Part shown: positions 41,383 to 50,190 of the stretch, piece after piece
Position numbering within the stretch: position 1 is the stretch's first letter
How the letters are laid out: each line of letters begins with the position of its first letter
Source of the DNA: Hwanghaeella sp964350445
GTDB taxonomy: Bacteria; Pseudomonadota; Alphaproteobacteria; UBA8366; Aestuariispiraceae
Assembly: GCA_964350445.1 (NCBI GenBank)
Contig: CAYGKA010000012.1
Span: 1-64,000 of the forward strand
Direction of reading: 5' to 3'
DNA: 64,000 nt
Notes under the pieces: model-generated
The model's database searches: none
Told to the model about the DNA's origin: nothing
The model's input: the letters and a program-made list of their open reading frames with translations, nothing else
Program-made: the position numbers and the translations under genes

Positions 41383-42435
41383 TTAGAGGTAGCCCATGTC
41401 CTTCCAGATCTTGTAGTTGTCGCGGAAGACGGTGATCGATTCCCAAACTTTCTTGGAATCCGGGTTCGTCGCCAGTTCTTCTGCGAGAACTTCACCCCAA
41501 GCCGCCTCGAACTGGTCGAGGATTTCTTTCGGCCAACGATGGTTGGTCACGCCGGCTGCGACGTTGTCCTTCATCGCCTGGAACTGGGACGCTTCACCTT
41601 CTGCGATCATTTCCGCTATCTGCGCGGTGCAGGACGTGTTCAGCATCGCACGTTGCGCGTCGGTCAGGCTGTTCCAGGAGTCCATGTTGACCAACAATTC
41701 GTTGGACGTGGACTGCTGGTGCCATCCCGGGAAGTAGTTGTGCTTCGCGATCTGGTTCAGGCCCAGGGTCCGGTCGATCGCGGGCATGGAGAACTCGGTC
41801 GCGTCGATCGTACCGCGCTCAAGAGCCGGATAGATATCAGCGGCAGCCAGCTGCTGCGTGGAAACGCCGAACTTCTGCATGACCTTCGCGCCGACGCCGA
41901 AGAAGCGCATTTTCAGGCCCTTCAGCTGATCGAGGCTGTTGATCGGCTCACGGAACCAACCGGAGGTTTCCGGAGGAATCATGCCGCAAAGGACGAACTT
42001 GATGTTGTCGCGGGCATAGACTTCTTCGGCCAACTCGGTGCCGCCGCCATACTTGAACCATGCCACGAATTCCGGCGCGGCCGGGCCGAACGGCCAGGTC
42101 GAGAAGAATGCGTAGACGGAGTTCTTACCTTGGTTCGCACCGGAGGTGCCCCAGGCCGCTTCGAAGGCGCCCTGCGCTACCGGGTCGAAATAGGCATAGC
42201 CGCCGACCAATGCGCCCGGCTCTTCAACCTTGATGGCGAAGTCGCCGTCCGACATGGCGTCGACAGCAGCTGCCACGCGACGCGACGGCGGTCCGATAAC
42301 CGCAACCGTCGACGCGAACGCCGCATGCATTTTCCAACGCGTCTTCGCGTCGGCCGGGTCAGACGCCGCCGTGAGCGACATCGCTCCGACGAGGCCGGCC
42401 ATAGCCGCAGATTTCAAAAGATTAGAAAACTTCAT
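41383..42435 (-). CDS. dctP: TRAP transporter substrate-binding protein DctP
   Basis: A 350-residue periplasmic receptor starting at 42435 (MKFSNLLKSAAMAGLVGAMS) with GGGAGGTTACGG in front. The signal peptide ends around DPADA. The family Arg region reads PINSLDQLKGLKMRFFGVGA, and QLAAADIYPALERGTIDATE is the DctP hallmark of ligand-contact and hinge. It is the receptor for the DctQM permease. Sequence type (WKMHAAFAST start, FFGVGAKVMQKFGVS) is that of 2-oxo acid or sugar-acid receptors, consistent with the adjacent dehydratase. Confidence 0.92.
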   Translation of the reverse strand: MKFSNLLKSAAMAGLVGAMSLTAASDPADAKTRWKMHAAFASTVAVIGPPSRRVAAAVDAMSDGDFAIKVEEPGALVGGYAYFDPVAQGAFEAAWGTSGANQGKNSVYAFFSTWPFGPAAPEFVAWFKYGGGTELAEEVYARDNIKFVLCGMIPPETSGWFREPINSLDQLKGLKMRFFGVGAKVMQKFGVSTQQLAAADIYPALERGTIDATEFSMPAIDRTLGLNQIAKHNYFPGWHQQSTSNELLVNMDSWNSLTDAQRAMLNTSCTAQIAEMIAEGEASQFQAMKDNVAAGVTNHRWPKEILDQFEAAWGEVLAEELATNPDSKKVWESITVFRDNYKIWKDMGYL

Positions 42436-42913
42436 CCGTAACCTCCCAGTTCCGGGCCAGCCTCCACTATTGTGGAAACCGGCTTTCTTGATGAATGCCA
42501 CGTCGATGCTCATGACCGTGGCGATATGAATGAGGAACCCTACCTCTTCTTCCGGAGGCTTGTGACGGCGCCGATCAAATCCTTACAGTCAGAATGTACT
42601 GATGCAAGAACATTAAACGGTCGCTCGGTTCAACGGATGCAATATTGCGGAAACAGCCCGGCAAACGCCAGAAAAAATTGGTATTACCTTTCAAAGGAGG
42701 TCATGCCTTGGTTTTGGATAGCTCGAACGCCGGGTTTCGGCAGCGGAATCGCGCGCTTCGCTTGTCCTTTGAAATCAGGTGGTTGATCGATTCCGGCGCG
42801 GCCCTATCCTGGTCATTCAGAGACTGGGTTTACGGTTGAAATCTTGGTGCGAACACCGGTGAATTTCCGTGCTTTTCCGTATGATGGAGAGGCCATTTGT
42901 CGAGGGAGATGAC
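42436..42913. other. 478-base gap with an SD-led 27-codon frame
   Basis: Divergent region between dctP and the oxidoreductase gene. A perfect AAAGGAGGTC ribosome-binding site precedes an ATG at 42703 that opens a 27-residue frame (MPWFWIARTPGFGSGIARFA...) ending at 42786. No known gene is recognised. The stretch around 42590-42680 is relatively AT-rich and could hold promoters for both sides. Confidence 0.35.
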
Positions 42914-43897
42914 ATGAAACAAGCGAAGCTGATTGCGATCGGGGACCCGGCGAGTTCCGTCCGATGCGAGGAGGTTCCCGCACCGGGCGAACCTGGAGAA
43001 GGTCAGGTTTTAGTGGATGTGGCGGCGGCGCCCATCAATCCGGCCGAAGTCCTGATCATGAAGGGCGAATATGCCGCCACGCCGGACTTGCCCGCGACTC
43101 TCGGCATTGAAGGGGCGGGGACGGTCGCGTCGGTCGGGCCTGGGGTTTCTGGTCTCTCTATCGGCGACAAGGTCATGATCATGCCGCGCGCGAACTGGGC
43201 GCAACAGGTGCTGGTCGCAGCCGGCGACGTCATCAAGCTTCCCGCGGGAATCGATATGCGGCAGGCGGCGATGCTGAAAGTGAACCCGGCAACGGCTTTC
43301 TTGATGTTGAAAAATTACGTCACGCTTTCGCCGGGTGATTGGGTTGTCCAAAACTCCGCGAATTCAGGGGTGGGGACTTCGCTGATCAGGATTGCAAAGC
43401 AACGCGGGTTGAAGACTGTAAATATCGTCCGGCGGCAGGATGCTGCCGATTATTGCACCGGAATCGGCGGCGATGTGGCGGTGATCGACGGCGATGACGT
43501 CGCGGCGCATGTCGCGGCCGCCACCGGCGGGGCGGCGATCAAGCTGGGTATCGACGCCGTCGGCGGGGAAGCTGTGATTCGGTTGGCCTCGTGCCTGTCC
43601 GATGGGGGCATGGTGGTGAATTACGGCATGTTGTCGGGCAAGCCGTGCATGATGACGACAGACCAGACTGTCTTTCAATCCAAGACCCTGACCGGGTTCT
43701 GGCTGGCGAAGGTGCTGGGCGGCATGGACACGGCCGGCAAGGATGCGCTGTACGGGGAATTGGCGCCGCTGGTGGAGAACGGAACGATCTATGTGCCTGT
43801 CGAGGCCGCCTATCCGATTGAACAGGTGCAGGATGCGGTCGCCCATGCCTGTCGGGAAGGCCGGGGCGGAAAGGTACTTGTTCTGCCCAATGGGTAA
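42914..43897 (+). CDS. Zinc-independent MDR oxidoreductase (enoyl reductase/quinone reductase-like)
   Basis: A 327-residue medium-chain dehydrogenase/reductase. The ATG at 42914 follows GAGGGAGATGAC; an upstream in-frame ATG has no such site. Domains: GroES-like (APINPAEVLIMKGEYAATPDLPATLGIEGAG) and Rossmann (WVVQNSANSGVGTSLIRIAK). NVVRR-type NADP specificity is suggested by NIVRRQ. The N-S-A-N-S-G-V-G loop is that of mitochondrial trans-2-enoyl-CoA reductase (MECR/ETR1)-like proteins. It probably reduces an enoyl thioester or quinone. Single gene. Confidence 0.85.
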   Translation: MKQAKLIAIGDPASSVRCEEVPAPGEPGEGQVLVDVAAAPINPAEVLIMKGEYAATPDLPATLGIEGAGTVASVGPGVSGLSIGDKVMIMPRANWAQQVLVAAGDVIKLPAGIDMRQAAMLKVNPATAFLMLKNYVTLSPGDWVVQNSANSGVGTSLIRIAKQRGLKTVNIVRRQDAADYCTGIGGDVAVIDGDDVAAHVAAATGGAAIKLGIDAVGGEAVIRLASCLSDGGMVVNYGMLSGKPCMMTTDQTVFQSKTLTGFWLAKVLGGMDTAGKDALYGELAPLVENGTIYVPVEAAYPIEQVQDAVAHACREGRGGKVLVLPNG

Positions 43898-43954
43898 TCG
43901 GTATGGAGTTGAAAGGCGGCCCGGGCGAATCGCAAGGGCCGCCGGGGTGGTGCA

Positions 43955-44293
43955 ATGGCTGACAAGCTGACCAGTTACCGGGATTTCTGGCCGTACTATC
44001 TGCGGGAACATGCCCGTCCCGCCACAAGGGGACTGCATTATGCGGGGACCGCCTGCGGCCTATGCCTGTTGATCGCGGCCGGCGTGGTCGGAAATCCCTG
44101 GCTGGTTCTACCGGCCGTGTTGTCCGGCTATGCCTTCGCCTGGCTGGCGCATTTGTCGATTGAACGAAACCGACCTGCCACGTTCACATACCCGGTCTGG
44201 TCTTTGATCAGCGATTTCCGGATGTTTTTCCTCTGGGCGAGCGGGCGGCTGGGCCCGGAACTGCGAAAGGCCGGGGTCGATGAGACCGGCTAG
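43955..44293 (+). CDS. Mpo1-like (DUF962) membrane protein
   Basis: A 112-residue protein with two hydrophobic hairpins. Conserved DUF962 residues: FWPYYLREHARPATRGLHYAG (two His), FAWLAHLSIERNRPATFTYP (His-Glu-Asn-x-P-A-T) and PVWSLISDFRMF. The yeast relative Mpo1 is an Fe-dependent dioxygenase for alpha-oxidation of 2-hydroxy fatty acids. Bacterial roles are unknown. The 4-base overlap with the convergent gene is noted. Confidence 0.88.
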   Translation: MADKLTSYRDFWPYYLREHARPATRGLHYAGTACGLCLLIAAGVVGNPWLVLPAVLSGYAFAWLAHLSIERNRPATFTYPVWSLISDFRMFFLWASGRLGPELRKAGVDETG

Positions 44294-45483
44294 CGCGGCT
44301 CCAGGCGCAGGATGCGACCGTCATAATCGTCGGTCAGCAGATACAGCAAACCATCCGGCCCCTGCCTAATGTCCCGGACACGGTCGTCCAATCCGTCCAG
44401 TAAACGTTCCTCGTGCGTGATGCGGGTCCCGTCCAATCCAAGACGGACCAGCAATCCGAATTTCAGCGATCCGATGAAAAGATCGCCCCGCCACTTTGGG
44501 AAGGCGTCGCCGGTATAGAATGCCATGCCGGAAGGCGCGATGGAGGGGTCCCAATAATAAAGCGGCTGTTCGAGGCCGGCCTTTTGCGTGCCGACCCCGA
44601 TCTCGCCGCCGGAATAGTGACGGCCATAGGAAATGACGGGCCATCCATAATTCTTGCCTGCTTCGGGCAGGTTGATCTCATCACCGCCGCGCGCACCATG
44701 CTCCACGGTCCATACGCGCCCGGTCTGCGGATGACGGGCGGCGCCTTGCGGATTGCGATGCCCATAGGACCAGACCTCAGGCCGTCGGCCCGCCACGCCG
44801 ACGAAAGGATTATTGGCCGGGATCGTCCCATCCGGATTGATCCGAACGACCTGTCCCCGGTTGATCGTGAAGTCCTGGGTTCGGTCCCTCTCGCCGCGGT
44901 CTCCGATGGTGATAAAAAGTGTCCCGTCCGGTGCGAAGACCAGCCGCGACCCGAAATGGCGGCCGCCGCCAGTCTTCGGTTCCTGACGGAAGATGATTTT
45001 GCCGTCGGACAGACTGTGCCGGTCAATATCCAGCAGTGCGCGCAAAACGGCCGTACCCGCGCCGCCGGGCCCCGGTTCGGAGAAGGAGATGTAGAGAAGG
45101 TTGTTTTCGGCGAAATTCGGGTCGAGGGCGACGTCCAGTAGCCCGCCTTGGCCGCCGACATAGGCTTTTGGGACGCCTTCAAGCGGCCGGGATTTTTCGC
45201 CGTCCATGGTCACCAGGCGGACATCGCCTTCGCGTTCGGTCACGATCATGCGGCCGTCGGGAAGGAACGCCATGCCCCAGGGGTTCCGCAGTCCGTCTGT
45301 GATCGTGACCAGCTTGAGCGCATAGTCGCTGCTCTGGAAAGCGCGGGTTTCCTGGGCCATCGCGTGCGGCGCAAGTCCGGCGGCGGCCAGGCCGAGCGTC
45401 AGGAGTGCGGCAGGCAGCCAGTGTCGAGCGAAGGACGACCGGGAACGGGGCAGTGCAGTAGAGGGCAGGCGTGTGGGGGGCAA
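44290..45483 (-). CDS. PQQ-dependent sugar dehydrogenase (soluble aldose dehydrogenase type)
   Basis: A 397-residue exported beta-propeller enzyme. The signal peptide contains LPAALLTLGLAAAGLAPHAMA. LRNPWGMAFLPDGRMIVTER is the opening blade; FAPDGTLFITIGDRGERD and YGHRNPQG carry the PQQ/calcium region of the Asd/YliI family. It oxidises aldoses to lactones in the periplasm with PQQ. Lactone or aldonate products could feed sugar-acid uptake such as the TRAP system 2 kb upstream, but that link is only inference. Confidence 0.9.
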   Translation of the reverse strand: MPPTRLPSTALPRSRSSFARHWLPAALLTLGLAAAGLAPHAMAQETRAFQSSDYALKLVTITDGLRNPWGMAFLPDGRMIVTEREGDVRLVTMDGEKSRPLEGVPKAYVGGQGGLLDVALDPNFAENNLLYISFSEPGPGGAGTAVLRALLDIDRHSLSDGKIIFRQEPKTGGGRHFGSRLVFAPDGTLFITIGDRGERDRTQDFTINRGQVVRINPDGTIPANNPFVGVAGRRPEVWSYGHRNPQGAARHPQTGRVWTVEHGARGGDEINLPEAGKNYGWPVISYGRHYSGGEIGVGTQKAGLEQPLYYWDPSIAPSGMAFYTGDAFPKWRGDLFIGSLKFGLLVRLGLDGTRITHEERLLDGLDDRVRDIRQGPDGLLYLLTDDYDGRILRLEPR

Positions 45484-45511
45484 TCGTCTCTCCGTCGGCG
45501 GTTGTCCCTTG

Positions 45512-46039
45512 TCACTTAGCCTCGCCGAAGGTCACGTCAACCATCACCGCCGACCCTATTTCCTCCAACGCGTCGGCCAGAACGTCCTCCGACAGACCGG
45601 ATGGAAGCCGCAAGGAGAGGGCGGCTCGGAACAGCTTTCCGCCGGCGAAGGGCGCGTCCTCGAGGGAAGTTTCCAATTCCTCCACGCTGACATTGTGCTG
45701 GGCCAGGCAATGGGAAATCTCATGCACGATCCCGGGTTGGTCGGGCCCTAGAATCTCAAGGCTCAGCATCTGTCCGTCCGGGGCCGGCTCCGACGATGCG
45801 CGGGCTTCCTCGACCGTGACCCGAAATCCGTGGTTGGACAGGCCCGCCAATGCGTCGGCCATCGCCTCGGCCTTGTCGTCCGGCGCCTGTACGCGGACGA
45901 TACCGGCGAACTTCTCTGCCAGATGGGCCATCCGGCTCTCAAGCCAGTTGCCGTCATGGGCGGTGACCACTTCGGACATGATGTCGACCAGACCGGGTCG
46001 GTCCCTGGCGACGAACGTCACGACAAAATCCTTCGGCAT
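45512..46039 (-). CDS. GcvR-like ACT-domain protein
   Basis: A 175-residue protein with two ACT domains: VVTFVARDRPGLVDIMSEVV at the N-terminus and LEILGPDQPGIVHEISHCLA after residue 85. The start at 46039 follows CAGGGAGAGA; an upstream ATG at 46075 adds an Arg-rich leader. The domain pair is that of GcvR, the glycine-cleavage-system repressor that senses glycine with GcvA. A GcvA-like LysR gene is found at 11079, but far away. Confidence 0.85.
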   Translation of the reverse strand: MPKDFVVTFVARDRPGLVDIMSEVVTAHDGNWLESRMAHLAEKFAGIVRVQAPDDKAEAMADALAGLSNHGFRVTVEEARASSEPAPDGQMLSLEILGPDQPGIVHEISHCLAQHNVSVEELETSLEDAPFAGGKLFRAALSLRLPSGLSEDVLADALEEIGSAVMVDVTFGEAK

Positions 46040-46182
46040 TCTCTCCCTGGTCCTTTCCCGGGTTTTCCGGTGCACTTGCTCTTATGGCGGGCATCTCTTG
46101 GTTGGATCGTATCAGGCTGTTGTGACAGGGACTATAGGGCTAATGGTGCGGTCCGAATTGGACCGTGGCGTCATGGATTTGT

Positions 46183-46902
46183 CTATCCCAGCAGGATGTC
46201 TTTGGCTTCGTTGACCTTCGCCGCCAGGTAATCCGAACCGCCGGCATCCGGATGGGCCGATTTCATCATCCGCTTGTGGGCAGTGCGGATTTCCTCCGGC
46301 GTGCATCCTTCCTTCAGCCCCAGCACCGCCAGCGCCTCCGTCCGGGACATGCCGCCGGAAGCGCCGGCCGCGTTCTGCTGCCCGTCCGAACCGGCCCCCG
46401 CACCCGCCTGCTCGGCCTCTCGCCATTCGGGGCCGTGCGCCCGGTCGATATAGGCTTCCAGAAGATCGGCGGATTTCCTGTCCGCCGTCCGGACTGCGGC
46501 ATAGAGAGAAACGAGATCGGAGAGTGAAAGCGCCGACAGCATTCGTCCTTCATAGGGGCCTTCGAGCACCCTGCCGTCCATCTCGCCCGTTTCATGATCC
46601 AACTTCATGGCGAAGAACCGCGACTGGACGGAACTGTTCGCGCCCGGCCTTGGCCCTTGCATGTTTTTCCACATCCGCCGCAAGTTTAGGAACCGCGACA
46701 GCCAGGGCAGGAACCCGATCATCACCATCCAGATCAAGGCGAACCGTCCGGTAGCGATCAACCCGACGCCGATGATGAGGGCCAGAATGCCTAGGATCCA
46801 TTTGCCGCTGTTGAGGAGGGAGCGCGGCGGCGCATTCGCCGCCCAATTGAGCAGCAGAAAAAGCAGCAGGAAGAGCCCGATACCGAGCAGCAGGTAGGTC
46901 AT
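46183..46902 (-). CDS. Membrane-anchored J-domain protein
   Basis: A 239-residue protein. Two or three N-terminal transmembrane segments (LLLGIGLFLLLFLLLNWAA; ILGILALIIGVGLIATGRFA) are followed by a cytosolic stretch and a C-terminal J domain (about 185-239) reading SRTEALAVLGLKEGCTPEEI and KSAHPDAGGSDYLAAKVNEA. The HPD motif is HPD at HPDAGG. It should recruit DnaK to a membrane site, like Tim14/Pam18 relatives. It lies 6 bases after the VWA-like gene, likely the same operon. Confidence 0.88.
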   Translation of the reverse strand: MTYLLLGIGLFLLLFLLLNWAANAPPRSLLNSGKWILGILALIIGVGLIATGRFALIWMVMIGFLPWLSRFLNLRRMWKNMQGPRPGANSSVQSRFFAMKLDHETGEMDGRVLEGPYEGRMLSALSLSDLVSLYAAVRTADRKSADLLEAYIDRAHGPEWREAEQAGAGAGSDGQQNAAGASGGMSRTEALAVLGLKEGCTPEEIRTAHKRMMKSAHPDAGGSDYLAAKVNEAKDILLG

Positions 46903-46908
46903 CGCCGC

Positions 46909-47661
46909 CTATTTGCCCGACAGGGTGTGGGTCAGTTGCAGGGCCATGCCGCCATGGCGCTTGCCATGCTCCAGCAAGGCTGTCCTGCCGCCCGCGGCAT
47001 AGACCGCGACAGCCGACAGCAATTCCCGCAACTGCCGGGCGCTTCCGGTGTCGAACGGGCAATAGGCGCCGCCGGTCAGCCGGGCGATCTCCCGGAATGC
47101 CCGCGCGGCGACAGGATCGGGTCCTTCGTGGAACATGAAGGCTGGAACGCCGAGCAGCCCCAATTCGCCGGCGGTATGGCAGACGGAATCGATATCCTCC
47201 TCGAAGCAGTCACCGACATAGACCAAGGCGCCGACCTTTGCTTTCGACGCTTCGGCGGCGGCGTGCGACAGGACCCGGCCGATTTGCGTTCGTCCGGCGC
47301 GGCACATGACACTGGTCATCAAGCGCGCCAACGCCTTGCCGTCGGAAGCCCATTTGCTGGCCTTGCATTCCCCGAACCCGCGGAAGAAGACCAGTTGCAC
47401 GTCCAGCCCGCCCAGGTCGGCGGTGGCGGTGAACATCTCGCCCTGAATCTGGCATGCCCGGTCCCAAGTCGGTTCGCGGCTTGCTGTGGCGTCCATCCCA
47501 AAAATCAGCCGACCGCGCGTTCCCGCCGCCTTGTTCGCCGGCGGCGCGGTTTTGACCTTCTGCAGGAAGGCGTCGATTTCGGAATCGCTGCTGGCGGGCG
47601 TGGCTGCGCCCTCGCCATGCTGCACTTCCGTTCTTGTCCGGTCTGTCGGTGTTTTCGCCAT
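46909..47661 (-). CDS. VWA-like domain protein
   Basis: A 250-residue soluble protein. After a disordered N-terminal 45 residues comes a von Willebrand A-like core: GRLIFGMDATASREPTWDRA (MIDAS-like D-x-T-x-S), VQLVFFRGFGECKAS, SHAAAEASKAKVGALVYVGD and a CFEEDIDS strand end. Such proteins are common in alphaproteobacteria and lack a known function. Co-oriented with the J-domain gene. Confidence 0.78.
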   Translation of the reverse strand: MAKTPTDRTRTEVQHGEGAATPASSDSEIDAFLQKVKTAPPANKAAGTRGRLIFGMDATASREPTWDRACQIQGEMFTATADLGGLDVQLVFFRGFGECKASKWASDGKALARLMTSVMCRAGRTQIGRVLSHAAAEASKAKVGALVYVGDCFEEDIDSVCHTAGELGLLGVPAFMFHEGPDPVAARAFREIARLTGGAYCPFDTGSARQLRELLSAVAVYAAGGRTALLEHGKRHGGMALQLTHTLSGK

Positions 47662-47773
47662 CCCTTATAGTATAGGCATGCTTCGATCCGATTTCGATAT
47701 CTTGCAGCGATGGAACGGTGCGGTGTGAGGGCGGTCCTGGGCAGCCGTATCGCTTTTCCTTCACAAAACGGCC

Positions 47774-47808
47774 ATTGTCGGAGACAATACCGAGGTAACG
47801 GTCCTCGG
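47774..47808. repeat. Two adjacent inverted repeats upstream of the EF-G-like gene
   Basis: ATTGTC-GGA-GACAAT (47774-47788) and CCGAGG-TAACGGT-CCTCGG (47790-47808) stand side by side about 120-150 bases before the EF-G-like start. Either may be an operator or a leader structure. The 261-base region (47662-47922) shows no gene. Confidence 0.35.
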
Positions 47809-47922
47809 GTTGGGGTTTGAAACGCCTCCGTTTGATCCCGACGAAGACCGAGCGCCATTTCGAGGACCGTGCGAGCCCGCCGCATCAACGCGGCCGGGAC
47901 GGATAAGCACAGGGAGATTGAA

Positions 47923-49971
47923 ATGGCCGATACACAAACTGGTCCCACCGTGACCAGCGCGCGTTGCGCCGCCCTCGCGGGACCTTACCAATCGGGAAAA
48001 ACCAGCCTTATGGAAGCGCTCCTGTTCGCGAGCGGCTCCAGTCACCGGAAAGGATCCGTGAAGGACGGCTCCACGATCGGCGACGCCTCGCCGGAAGCGC
48101 GCGACAAGCAGATGACGGTCGAAATGACGACCGCCGCCGGCTCCTACCTCGATCAGGACTGGTTCTTCATCGACACGCCGGGGTCTATTGAGTTTATGCA
48201 GGACGCGCTCGCCGGCATGGCGGCCGCCGACGTCGTGATCCTGGTTTGCGAGCCGGACATCCAGAAGGCGGTGATGCTGTCGCCGTACCTCAAGTTTCTT
48301 GAGGAGCGGGACATCCCCCACATGATTTTCGTGAACAAGATGGACCATATGCATGTCCGCGTTCGCGACCTTATGGAGGCCATCCAGACCTATTCCACGA
48401 AAAAGCTCGTGCTTCGCCATGTGCCGATCCGGGATGGGGAAACGGTGACCGGCTATGTCGATCTGACGTCCGAGCGCGCCTATCACTACCGCACGGACTC
48501 GGAATCGGATCGGACCGATATTCCCGAAGCCCTTCTCGACCGTGAGGAAGAAGCCCGCCAGGAATTGCTGGAGACATTGGCCGATTTCGATGACGGGCTG
48601 CTGGAACGGCTGCTGGAGGAAGTCGATATCGACAAGGCGGACATATACGAACAACTCGCAAAGGATCTTCAGGACGATCTGATCGTGCCGGTATTTCTGG
48701 GCGCGGCGGAAACGGAAAACGGCGTGCGGCGCCTGTTGAAGGCCTTGCGGCATGAGGCACCGGCCGTATCCAAAGGCTATGAGCGGCTGGCGGCGCTTGG
48801 ATCGCTGCCGGATTCCGGAACCGTCGCCCAGGTCTTCAAGACATTTTATCTTCCCCATGTGGGCAAGATATCAATGGCGCGCGTCTGGCATGGTGCGATG
48901 AAGGACGGCGACAAACTTGGCGATTTCAATGTGGGGAACCTGTCGCGGGCTGTCGGCATGAACCTCGACAAGATCAATGCGGCGGCGGCCGGCGACATTG
49001 TGGCCGTCGGCCGGCATGACGATTTGTCGACCGGCCACGTCATTACCGCGGACGGGATTGTGCCCGACCCGCTCTGGCCGGCGCCATTGCTGCCGGTCTA
49101 TTCCCAGTCGATCGTAGCCCCGAAGCGCGAGGACGAGGTGAAACTGTCCAGCGGCCTAGCCAAACTGGTCGATGAGGATGCGTCGCTGTCCTTCGGGCAG
49201 GACCCCGATACGCATGAAACCTTGTTGCATGGTCGGGGCGAGGCCCATCTGCGTCTGGCAATCGAGCGCCTGCAGTCGCGCTACCATGTGGGGGTGGAGG
49301 CGGCGTGGCCGAAGACGCCCTACAAGGAGACGATCCGGAAATCTGTCCAGCAGCACGCGCGCCACAAAAAGCAAAGCGGCGGCCATGGGGAATTCGGGGA
49401 CGTGACGGTCGAGGTGAAACCGCTGCCGAGGGGCGAAGGGTTCGCGTTCATCGACGAGATCACCGGCGGTGTCGTGCCGCGACAGTACATTCCCGCGGTC
49501 GAGGCGGGGATTAAGGAATACATGACCGAAGGGCCGCTGGGCTTCAAGGTCGTGGACGTCGCCGTCCGGTTGTTCGACGGCAAACACCATGCGGTCGACA
49601 GTTCGGAAATGGCGTTCAAGAGGGCAGGCATTCTGGCCATGAAGGATGCCTTGCCGCAGTGTTCGCCCGTGCTGCTCGAACCGGTCGCCGCCGTGACCAT
49701 TGCCGTGCCGAGCGAGTTCACGTCACGCGCCCAGGCGGTTGTGACGAAAAGGCGCGGCCAGATCCTTGGGTTCGACACACGGGCCGGATGGTCGGGTTGG
49801 GACGAGTTGAAGGCGCAGATGCCTCAGTCGGAACTGGGCGATCTGATCTTCGAATTGCGATCTCTCAGCCTCGGCGTTGCCGACTATACGTGGGAATTCG
49901 ACCATTTGGCGGAATTGAGCGGCCGTCTCTCCGACGACGTCATCGAGCAACGGCGGTCCCAAGCGGCCTGA
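47923..49971 (+). CDS. Elongation factor G-like translational GTPase (EF-G paralogue)
   Basis: A 682-residue trGTPase. The ATG at 47923 follows GGGAGATTGA; an upstream in-frame ATG lacks a site. G1 is AGPYQSGKTSL, G3 DTPGSIEF, G4 VNKMDHM. Domains II-V follow; domain IV has HKKQSGGHGEFGDVTVEVKP and GFAFIDEITGGVVPRQYI. The G2 switch is degenerate: TVEMTTAAGSYLDQ stands where canonical EF-G has R-G-I-T-I. It therefore belongs to the EF-G-like (FusA2-type) group rather than FusA, which is normally in the str operon. Role unknown. Confidence 0.9.
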   Translation: MADTQTGPTVTSARCAALAGPYQSGKTSLMEALLFASGSSHRKGSVKDGSTIGDASPEARDKQMTVEMTTAAGSYLDQDWFFIDTPGSIEFMQDALAGMAAADVVILVCEPDIQKAVMLSPYLKFLEERDIPHMIFVNKMDHMHVRVRDLMEAIQTYSTKKLVLRHVPIRDGETVTGYVDLTSERAYHYRTDSESDRTDIPEALLDREEEARQELLETLADFDDGLLERLLEEVDIDKADIYEQLAKDLQDDLIVPVFLGAAETENGVRRLLKALRHEAPAVSKGYERLAALGSLPDSGTVAQVFKTFYLPHVGKISMARVWHGAMKDGDKLGDFNVGNLSRAVGMNLDKINAAAAGDIVAVGRHDDLSTGHVITADGIVPDPLWPAPLLPVYSQSIVAPKREDEVKLSSGLAKLVDEDASLSFGQDPDTHETLLHGRGEAHLRLAIERLQSRYHVGVEAAWPKTPYKETIRKSVQQHARHKKQSGGHGEFGDVTVEVKPLPRGEGFAFIDEITGGVVPRQYIPAVEAGIKEYMTEGPLGFKVVDVAVRLFDGKHHAVDSSEMAFKRAGILAMKDALPQCSPVLLEPVAAVTIAVPSEFTSRAQAVVTKRRGQILGFDTRAGWSGWDELKAQMPQSELGDLIFELRSLSLGVADYTWEFDHLAELSGRLSDDVIEQRRSQAA

Positions 49972-49995
49972 CCCACAGGCATCGGTCCAAAGCGT

Positions 49996-50040
49996 GCGGG
50001 GTGGTATCCAAAATAGGACCCACCCCGCCCGGTTTTTTCC
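49996..50040 (+). terminator. Rho-independent terminator of the EF-G-like gene
   Basis: GCGGGGTGG (49996-50004) pairs with CCACCCCGC (50020-50028); TCC/GGA extend the stem. CCGG then TTTTTT follow. Confidence 0.85.
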
Positions 50041-50190
50041 TGAAAATTGCTTTTTCGGGCGTCGCGACCTGGCCGGATTCACATTCTGTAAATCATTCTG
50101 GGCTAGCTTCGCGACGCATCGGGGACGCGGTGGATTTCGCCTCAAACGTCCTCTTGCCTGTCGAACCTTTTCTAAAACGGGAGTTAGGGA

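Noticed and set aside
46112..46182. A coding region downstream of the membrane J-domain gene
   Set aside because: The frames here are antisense or out of frame to the J-domain gene and have no start signal; the 143-base gap looks non-coding.
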